The translations under genes were made by a program, and so were the position numbers. The notes beneath the pieces are model-generated. The model saw nothing but the letters and a program-made list of their open reading frames with translations. It had not been told where the DNA came from and did not search any database. Shown here piece by piece: positions 1-5,400 of a stretch of DNA of 5,788 nt (positions are counted from its first letter, which is position 1; each line of letters begins with the position of its first letter). Source of the stretch: JAYWIG01 sp043789035 (GTDB lineage: Bacteria > Pseudomonadota > Gammaproteobacteria > Burkholderiales > Burkholderiaceae_E); the NCBI GenBank assembly GCA_043789035.1, contig JAYWIG010000360.1:1-5788 (forward strand), given 5' to 3'.

Positions 1-164
1 TGCTAGTGCTTAAAAATGGCTTCACCGTAACAGGTGAATCAGCCTGTGCAAGCCCTGAAAACTTCGACGCAGAGATAGGCCAAAAAATTGCCGCCCAAAA
101 TGCGAGAGACAAAATATGGGCGCTTGAAGGCTATGTTTTGCGGAACAAATTAGCTAGCCTTTAA
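1..164 (+). CDS. N4 gp49 / Sf6 gp66 family phage protein, C-terminal part
   Basis: This is the 3' end of a gene that begins before the window. The reading frame runs from base 3 to a TAA at 162-164 and gives 53 residues. The visible part contains LKNGFTVTGESACASPENFD followed by IGQKIAAQNARDKIW and ALEGYVLR. I recognise this as the conserved end of the small phage family named after N4 gp49 and Sf6 gene 66 (Pfam Phage_gp49_66). Members are around 100 residues or less and sit in early or accessory regions of tailed phages and prophages. Their molecular function is not established, and I assign none. The next gene on the same strand starts 24 bases downstream, so the two are probably co-transcribed. 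The family call is from memory of the conserved segment, and it is quite secure because the motif is nearly canonical. Confidence 0.85.
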   Translation, partial: LVLKNGFTVTGESACASPENFDAEIGQKIAAQNARDKIWALEGYVLRNKLASL

Positions 165-188
165 CCGCAAATCAAACCCGATAGGCTT

Positions 189-620
189 ATGATAATGAGA
201 ATATGCAACGACTGTTTGGCTAAAAATCCGGTCATTGGAGATCCCGAGAGAAAGACAATCCAGTGGTTAGGCATGTGTGACGATTGCGGGTTGCCAAAAG
301 ACTCCGGCCACACTTTCGCTCTTGCGCCATTCAGAAAATACGGCAAAGCGAAGATTATTGAGTGCGCGCCGGAGAGCAAACCCATTGTTCGCAATCGCGA
401 CTATTGGCTAGAAAAGCAAATCGAGTTTTTTGGTCACATTTACGCCCAGTTAATCTCAGATAAGCAGTCATTACGATCAAATCTTAGGTGTGCTGAATTA
501 GCCATGGAATATAGCGAAACGTTGGCTGATATGTGGGAAGGAACCTTAGAGCGCGACCCGTTGTATCGAGAGCAAATCGACGGCATGACAAACCCGATAA
601 AGGCAAGCAACCATGGGTAA
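189..620 (+). CDS. Orphan phage protein with two CxxC pairs (putative zinc-binding)
   Basis: I do not recognise the family of this 143-residue protein. Its N-terminal third has two CxxC pairs, C6-x2-C9 and C30-x2-C33, with H41 close by. Such a layout could hold one zinc ion as a treble-clef or ribbon-like knuckle. The remainder, from about residue 70, is charged and probably helical, with no signal peptide or membrane segment. The listed start is ATG at 189. A second in-frame ATG at 195 is as likely, because the only purine-rich stretch (AGG at 183-185) is 3 bases from the first ATG and 9 from the second. The gene lies 24 bases after the gp49-like gene, and its last 8 bases overlap the start of the helix-turn-helix gene, so these look like one operon. 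DNA binding or a modulator role is possible, but that is inference. Confidence 0.75.
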   Translation: MIMRICNDCLAKNPVIGDPERKTIQWLGMCDDCGLPKDSGHTFALAPFRKYGKAKIIECAPESKPIVRNRDYWLEKQIEFFGHIYAQLISDKQSLRSNLRCAELAMEYSETLADMWEGTLERDPLYREQIDGMTNPIKASNHG

Positions 621-807
621 AGATAAAAACTTCTTTAATCTCAAAGAATCGGCAAAATTCCTTGAAATTAGCTACGAAACATTGAGGCGGTATCGGAGCA
701 ATGGCGTAATTCCACCGTCTAAGCTACCGAACAGATACAACCGTCAAGAGCTCGAAGCGATTGGGGGCTTGACAAGCAAAGAGTCTAGCCAATCTGCCCA
801 TGCTTGA
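613..807 (+). CDS. Small HTH protein, putative excisionase (MerR/AlpA-like fold)
   Basis: This 64-residue protein is almost entirely one winged helix-turn-helix of the HTH_17/MerR-like type. FNLKESAKFLEIS forms the first helix and turn. YETLRRYRSNGVIPP (about 21-35) holds the recognition helix and the following loop, and RYNRQELEAI (about 41-50) matches the wing and closing helix. Small proteins of this shape next to a tyrosine integrase are usually excisionases (recombination directionality factors) or AlpA-like activators of integrase. Here the integrase gene is directly adjacent and convergent, which favours an excisionase role; that role is inferred. The start ATG overlaps the preceding stop as ATGGGTAA, with AAAGG at 599-603 nine bases upstream as a reasonable ribosome binding site. 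The last 64 bp overlap the 3' end of the integrase on the other strand, covering residues 44-64 here. It could also be a repressor-type regulator. Confidence 0.75.
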   Translation: MGKDKNFFNLKESAKFLEISYETLRRYRSNGVIPPSKLPNRYNRQELEAIGGLTSKESSQSAHA

Positions 808-1922
808 ATCATGGCAGTGCGTTGTGGCAAAAATTCTGCGCGATTGTATGAAGCCCTTACCTTGTTGTCTGGCGAGTGTGCAAGCTGGCGCTCTATCGCG
901 TCTGGATTGTGTTGGTTCTCATTGGCCCAGGTGCTTGCAACCGTTCGAAATCCATGCCCTGTCATTCGGTCTTTATAGCCGATCTCGTAGAGCATAAATA
1001 GAATTGTGTTCTCGCTGATTGGTTTGCCGTTTCCTCGATCACTCTCGAAAACTAGTTCACTATCGGTTTGCAGTCTCCGACTTTCAATGATTGCTAGTGC
1101 TTGACGAGATAGCGGCACCAGGTGATCACGTTTCTTTTTCATTCGCTTTGCAGGTATTCTCCACAGATTGCCCTCAACCTCATCGAAGCGCATGAATCGC
1201 AACTCAGTGGTTCGCACCCACGTATAGGCCAGCAATTTGCAAGCAACCGCCGATACTCGATGAGATTCCATATCAATCCGTCGCCATAGTGCTAGAACCT
1301 CGGGCAACTCCACTGCTGCGAAGTGCTCAACCGGTCGACGAGAAAATGCGGTACTTGGTCTAATGCTTTGCGGGACGTTGTGAACCGCATCACCCACTTC
1401 GACGGCATGTTGCCAAGCCAGAGACAAATAAGTGCGTAGTTTTTTAGCTGCGGATGTACTCCCCGCCTGGTCGACTGCGCATAGGGCTGCAAGTAGCCCC
1501 ACCCTATCAACTGAAACAATCGGAGTGTTTGCCAGATCTTTAGGGATGTGGTTATCAAACGCCTGAATCGCATCATGGCGGTATTTATCACTTACGTCGT
1601 GGCGCTTCTCCCAATAGCCTGTATAGGCTTCCCTGAGCGACTTCTTAGACTTTGAGGCTTTGCCTTCGCCCGGACCAATCCCCGCGCTCAATGCTCGTTT
1701 AGCATCATCCCTGCCCCTTCTTGCATCTGCCAAAGTAACGATAGGGTATAGACCAAGCGTAAGGGTTTTCTGTCGAGTGTTTAGTCGATACGACAATCGC
1801 CAAGACTTCGCACCGGCCTCAGTCACGAACAAATAAAGCCCACCGCCATCAGATAACTTATAAGGGCTTTCCCTAGGTTTTGCTGATTTGCATAAGGCGT
1901 CTGTGAGCTTATTTGTGGGCAT
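744..1922 (-). CDS. int: P4-type tyrosine site-specific integrase
   Basis: This 392-residue tyrosine recombinase catalyses phage integration and, with an excisionase, excision between attP and attB. Residues 1-85 form the arm-DNA-binding domain of the P4/DUF4102 type, with the hallmark YKLSDGGGLYLFV at 21-33 and LGLYP at 56-60. A core-binding domain follows at about 95-185, then the catalytic domain from about 200. All catalytic residues can be seen: R237 in VRTTELR, a lysine among K262-K264, H323 and R326 in HGFR, H349 in QLAHS, and the nucleophile Y359 in RASYNRAEFL. Length is normal for the family, so the gene looks intact. The ATG at 1922 is the first possible start, because an in-frame TGA lies at 1926-1928. 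No good Shine-Dalgarno sequence precedes it, which suggests weak translation. The C-terminal 21 residues are encoded opposite the end of the putative excisionase gene. Confidence 0.97.
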   Translation of the reverse strand: MPTNKLTDALCKSAKPRESPYKLSDGGGLYLFVTEAGAKSWRLSYRLNTRQKTLTLGLYPIVTLADARRGRDDAKRALSAGIGPGEGKASKSKKSLREAYTGYWEKRHDVSDKYRHDAIQAFDNHIPKDLANTPIVSVDRVGLLAALCAVDQAGSTSAAKKLRTYLSLAWQHAVEVGDAVHNVPQSIRPSTAFSRRPVEHFAAVELPEVLALWRRIDMESHRVSAVACKLLAYTWVRTTELRFMRFDEVEGNLWRIPAKRMKKKRDHLVPLSRQALAIIESRRLQTDSELVFESDRGNGKPISENTILFMLYEIGYKDRMTGHGFRTVASTWANENQHNPDAIERQLAHSPDNKVRASYNRAEFLPQRTAMIQAWADWLDSLLVKPPIASSS

Positions 1923-1968
1923 CGTTCAATCACTCTTTGTGGATTACAACAAAAACACCAACAGATTT

Positions 1969-2058
1969 TTGTGTGATCTTGTGTTTTTAAGAGTGTGATT
2001 GTGTACTTATGTGCGATGAAACGCACGCTAACCCTCTGATTAATTTGGGGTTTTGTGT
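1969..2058 (+). repeat. Four TTGTGT direct repeats upstream of integrase
   Basis: TTGTGT occurs at 1969-1974, 1979-1984, 1999-2004 and 2053-2058, and a related TTGTGG sits at 1937-1942. The first three are offset by 10 and 20 bp, which puts them on one face of the helix. A longer unit, GTGTGAT, is shared at 1971-1977 and 1993-1999. They lie 47-136 bp upstream of the integrase start. Such helically phased short repeats can be arm-type integrase sites or sites for an excisionase or regulator. The repeats are directly visible, but their role is inferred. Some of the effect may come from a locally T/G-biased composition. Confidence 0.4.
2011..2026. repeat. Short inverted repeat GTGCG/CGCAC
   Basis: Perfect 5-bp arms, GTGCG at 2011-2015 and CGCAC at 2022-2026, are separated by six bases. 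The element lies about 90 bp upstream of the integrase start and could be a small operator, but an inverted repeat of this length can arise by chance. Confidence 0.25.
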
Positions 2059-2078
2059 GGTTTTAGTCGATTTTGTTT

Positions 2079-2100
2079 GCCAATGTGTTGATACATTGGC
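2079..2100. repeat. Perfect 8-bp inverted repeat with 6-bp spacer (operator or core-site candidate)
   Basis: GCCAATGT at 2079-2086 is repeated inverted as ACATTGGC at 2093-2100, with GTTGAT between. Such symmetry suits a dimeric regulator. Inverted arms around a 6-8 bp spacer are also the general form of a tyrosine-recombinase core site. The possible -35 element TTGATA (2088-2093) of a + strand promoter lies inside it, so an operator overlapping a promoter is the first guess. The structure is seen directly; its function is inferred. Confidence 0.45.
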
Positions 2101-2157
2101 GGAAGCTGTGTAATACGAAGGTCAAGCAAATACGGGGCTTGCGGGGCATGATTTTTT

Positions 2158-2180
2158 AAAGTGCCCACTATAGTGCCAAC
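2158..2180 (+). repeat. Tandem AGTGCC direct repeat with central palindrome
   Basis: AAAGTGCCCAC at 2158-2168 and ATAGTGCCAAC at 2170-2180 are two near-identical units with a 12-bp period. The junction creates the perfect 10-bp palindrome CACTATAGTG at 2166-2175. Further copies of the AGTGC core occur inverted at 2195-2199 and direct at 2248-2252. Clustered short direct repeats in the non-coding flank of a P4-type integrase gene are the usual look of arm-type binding sites. That function is an inference here. Confidence 0.45.
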
Positions 2181-2192
2181 AATTTTGGTATC

Positions 2193-2254
2193 ATGCACTC
2201 GCTAGATAAGCAGTGAACGTATTTATACTGCTGCTGAATAACCTAGTAGTGCAT
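2193..2254. repeat. Nested inverted repeat able to form a long imperfect hairpin
   Basis: Three nested pairings are visible. ATGCACT (2193-2199) pairs with AGTGCAT (2248-2254), CTAG (2202-2205) with CTAG (2243-2246), and AGCAGT (2209-2214) with ACTGCT (2227-2232). The loop region itself contains GTAT-TT-ATAC (2219-2228). Bulges separate the helices, the largest being about 10 bases on the 3' side. This could be a structured RNA, a protein-binding site, or part of the attachment site. No covariation can be judged from one sequence. Confidence 0.4.
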
Positions 2255-2309
2255 ACGCTGCGTTCCGTGCAAATCGGAGAAATGGATTGGAGGGCGTCCT
2301 GATCGGCTA

Positions 2310-2332
2310 AAGCCTCGCCAAAAGCGGGGCTT
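2310..2332 (-). terminator. Terminator-like hairpin after the late operon
   Basis: A 9-base stem, with arms at 2310-2318 and 2324-2332 and a 5-base loop, lies 14 bases beyond the stop of the 38-residue gene. Its form is that of a GC-rich phage terminator (AAGCCCCGC arm on the - strand). Two points weaken the call. On the - strand the stem has one A/C mismatch, and the T tract after it is only TTT. On the + strand the same position is a G-U wobble, so the stem is fully paired, but it is followed by AATGC rather than Ts. Position favours termination of the late operon, possibly in both directions. Confidence 0.45.
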
Positions 2333-2346
2333 AATGCTTTATACGG

Positions 2347-2463
2347 CTACCGCTTGGTCGCTAAAAGCAATACCCCAATATGCGCCAATCCAACCAGCAA
2401 GCCAGGCCAGCCAAACTCAAAAACTAGCCCGGTATAGCAAAGCCCAATAAACGCCGTGATCAT
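2347..2463 (-). CDS. 38-residue hydrophobic micro-protein coupled to the polyvalent gene
   Basis: A 38-residue frame starts with ATG at 2463-2461, which overlaps the TGA of the large upstream gene as ATGA, and ends with TAG at 2347-2349. GAGG (complement of 2468-2471) lies four bases before the ATG, inside the last codons of the upstream gene. That gives a ribosome binding site plus the geometry of translational coupling. The peptide begins MITAFIGLCYTGLVFEF and continues into GWPGLLVGLAHIGVLLLA before a basic end, ATKR. It has one hydrophobic stretch at about 2-15 and a second, longer one at about 19-35. It probably sits in a membrane as one or two segments with a positively charged C-terminus. 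No family is recognised. Small membrane peptides at the end of phage late operons can act in lysis or DNA delivery, but nothing here proves either. A terminator-like hairpin follows closely. Confidence 0.6.
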   Translation of the reverse strand: MITAFIGLCYTGLVFEFGWPGLLVGLAHIGVLLLATKR

Positions 2464-5400
2464 AAAGCCTCAGCCATCTGCGCGCGTAACTCTTTTGGTG
2501 TACGTTTCAAGAACCGCTCTTCCCGGGTTGACTTCAATTCTTTCACTCGACGTGCAATCTGCGACGATTCGATCCTGATTCGCGCCTCGGGGTTAGTCTC
2601 GTTCCACTCGCGCAACTCTTCATTGGCTTTTACTCGCTTAGAAGGGTCGCCTTCAATAATGGATTGTGCCATCTTGTCGGCGATCTCTGCTTCAACGGTT
2701 TTGGCCAGCTGAATATTTTGGTTTGCCAATTGAATCTTACGCGACTCTTGAGCAACCTCGGCAGGTTGAAAGCCGATACCCTTCATAAGCGCATCGAAAC
2801 CGTCAACGTCCATTACCTTGCGGCCTTTGGTGTCTTTGTAAATGCCGGTCTGGTACATATCCAAACCTTTCGAAAGGTTCTTAATTGCCACCGGCGCAAA
2901 CTCGCCCTTAAGCGCATTTTGGAACAACCCACCGGCAGGGCCCAACGCTTCGAACACTTCCGACTCTTTGTTCTGCTTGCTCTTGAGTAGCAATCCGGTA
3001 CCAGGCAATAGATTAGACATTCCCATACGTCCGGCAACGTCAATCGGCACGCCTGGTAGGGAAGAGAATCCGCGCATCATGAACTCGCCGCCAGTCTTTC
3101 CTAAAATAGCGCTCAAAAATTGAGTTTTCTTTTCCTTCGAATTCCATGAGTAGCCAAGATGCTGCGCAAGCGAATCAATAAGATCGTCAAGATCATCAGA
3201 GAACGGCAAGCCCTGAACACCGGCACTCAACATGAGAATGCCCAGTGCTAACACCCGTTGCTTTGGGGGTAAGCGTTTTAAGAATTCAAGATACCCGATG
3301 GAGTATTGCTTGAACGTAAACAGGGTTGCGCCCACCGCACCACGCGCCCAATTAGGACGATTGCCACGGTTATACACGCCTTGCGTCTCTGCAATCGCAT
3401 TCTTGGCAAACTCGTAAGCATTAGGGATGCCCTGAGCTTTGGCTGTGTTGTACGCTGCAATGAACGTTACTCGACGGTTGAATTGCTCAGCCAGGCTAAA
3501 CATTGACCCCCACACAAACAAGCCACGCCGCGCCCAAATATTCGAACCAACAGAGCGACTAGCCTCTGCTTGCAACTGGTGAATCTCTTGCGGGCTAACA
3601 ATGCCTTCCTTCGTGCCTCGCTCAAATGCCGCTTTTAGATCGGCGTCTTTGATCGTTTTAGGTTTTGCCGCCTGCCCCATGGCCGATGTAAGCGAAGATG
3701 CTGCTTTAGTTGCGCCTCCAAATTGAGATAGGTACGGCAATGTCATCGTCAATGGTTGTGTCATGTTGACCAAGGCCGAAGCAACAGAGCCGCCCAGGAA
3801 TTGCACAAACAGTAACCCGCGAAGCGCTTGAGCTTCTTCTTTTGGGTTTTGAACATAGTCGACCAGCTTCACCGCTTCGTCTTGCGCGTCGCCTTTGCCC
3901 TTCCATTGATCCCCGGATGCAGCCTTTTTTAACTCGCCCAAGTGAAGATTACCCGACGATGATCGAGCATTCGAAGTAACGAACGAAGACAAAATGCGCG
4001 TTACATCAACATCGAAGCCGTCAACACCCTTTCGATTAATCAATCGCTTCATTGCCGATCGGTTTGATTTAGCAAGCTGTAAGTATTCTTGGAATATTTC
4101 ATTCTTTTCAATACCGGCCGATTCCGCGAACATTTCCAAGGTATCAGGGGACACACCGGAAAATAGCTTATAGGCCTCTTCTGACAAAACACCTTGCTTC
4201 ACGGTCGAATCGGGGTCGAGCGCTTCCATTTGCTTGCGCATCTTGTTGGCGTCGCGCTCGTTCTCAAACAAGCCAAAGTACACTTGCTTGTCGTCTTTAG
4301 TCACATACACCGAATACTTACCGAATCGCATTAAAGGCGCGTAGCCTTTTTCTTTCATACCCTCAATGTGCTCGGCCTTCTCCGTAATAACGGTTTCCAT
4401 GTTGGTCAAGGTCAGCCAGTTTTCGCGCTCAGTGCTAACGCGAAGCTTCTGCAGATGATTTGTTAGGTACACTGCGGCCTGGCCTGCATCAGCGGCATTC
4501 ATCACCTTTTCTGCCACTTCTAAGCCAAAATCACCAGCGTAGCGAAGCATGTCGGTCTTGGCCAAGGTATCAAGTGAATTGTTTGTGGCTGCTAAAAACT
4601 CGCGATATAGCTTAATCATGTTGTCGTCTAGCTTGTAGCGAGACTTCAACTCTGCATCTGTCCATACAATACCGCCCGTTGTTTCTTCTGAGGCTTCCTG
4701 CACTTGGCCATTGCTATCGCGGAAATACTTTAGCGTGCCCTCAAAGATTGGCGCGGCTAAGGCTTTATTCTCTTTCTCAGACAAAGGCTTTCGCTTGAGA
4801 TCTGAAAACGAATCCATTCTAGGCAACAGGGTAAGTGCTTGGTCGGCTGCTTCCGTGGCGAATCGAGATACATCGGCTAGGTATTGCTGGCCTTTGTCGT
4901 AGACGGCTTTAAACTCTGGCGACTTCCATGCTTTGTGGAATTGGGTTCCTACGGTTCGATCCCACCAGCGATTGAAAGTAGTCTTTGTTTCGAATATTTC
5001 GGTTAGCTTGTTGCTTACTTTGGTTGGTGCAGAATTGACGACATATTCAGTAATCAAGGATTCAACAGTTGAATCGGAGTTCGAATTGAAATTGCCATTG
5101 TTATCTTGAGCAGATTTCACATTGGCTGGAGAGTATATCGCGATACTCTTCAATCCATATTCGGTCACGTAAAAAGAATCAAAGCCAACTTCCTTAATAG
5201 CATCCTGAGTATATCCATGCTCAACTACATAGTAATTTTCATATTGATCTGCAATTTTTTTTGCAAAATCAAGCCTGCTTGTATTTTCCCCGACCGCCAC
5301 ATCAAAATCTAAAGTTTTACCTTTGCCTTTAAATATTGCTGCTGTAACTTGGCGCACATGAGCTTTTACGCTAGAGTCAAATGGCCTTTGCGATTTTATG

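Larger units (their letters stand above)
1923..2346. other. Repeat-rich intergenic region, candidate attP and integrase control region
   Basis: This 424-bp stretch separates the integrase start from the late-type operon end and holds no convincing gene. The longest open frames are a 34-codon one on the + strand (2009-2113) and a 28-codon one on the - strand (2063-2149), neither with a usable ribosome binding site. It is unusually dense in repeats, which are listed separately. A possible + strand promoter is TTGATA (2088-2093), 17 bp, then TAATAC (2111-2116). The better -10 match, TGTAAT at 2109-2114, would give a short 15-bp spacer. I see no convincing promoter for the integrase itself. Tyrosine-integrase phages usually place attP beside int. 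The other side of int is blocked by the overlapping HTH gene, so attP here is the likeliest reading. I could not match a tRNA 3' end or define a core. Confidence 0.5.

Noticed and set aside
800..997. 65-codon + strand frame whose start overlaps the stop of the HTH gene by 8 bases
   Set aside because: It lies wholly antisense to the conserved C-terminal catalytic domain of the integrase and has no recognisable motif. The overlap with the HTH stop looks accidental.
1823..2026. 67-codon - strand frame running from upstream of int into its start
   Set aside because: It overlaps the well-supported integrase N-terminus in another frame, has odd Cys/Ile-rich composition, and no ribosome binding site or family resemblance.
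2009..2113. 34-codon + strand frame in the intergenic region
   Set aside because: The only purine-rich sequence is about 15 bases away from its ATG, no family is recognisable, and it crosses repeat elements. Chance is the simpler explanation.
2063..2149. 28-codon - strand frame upstream of the integrase
   Set aside because: No Shine-Dalgarno sequence precedes the ATG, and the peptide has no clear property suggesting function.
2282..2302. GGAG followed by ATG and six codons, resembling a leader peptide
   Set aside because: The spacing between GGAG and ATG is only 2 bases, and no gene follows on that strand to be attenuated.
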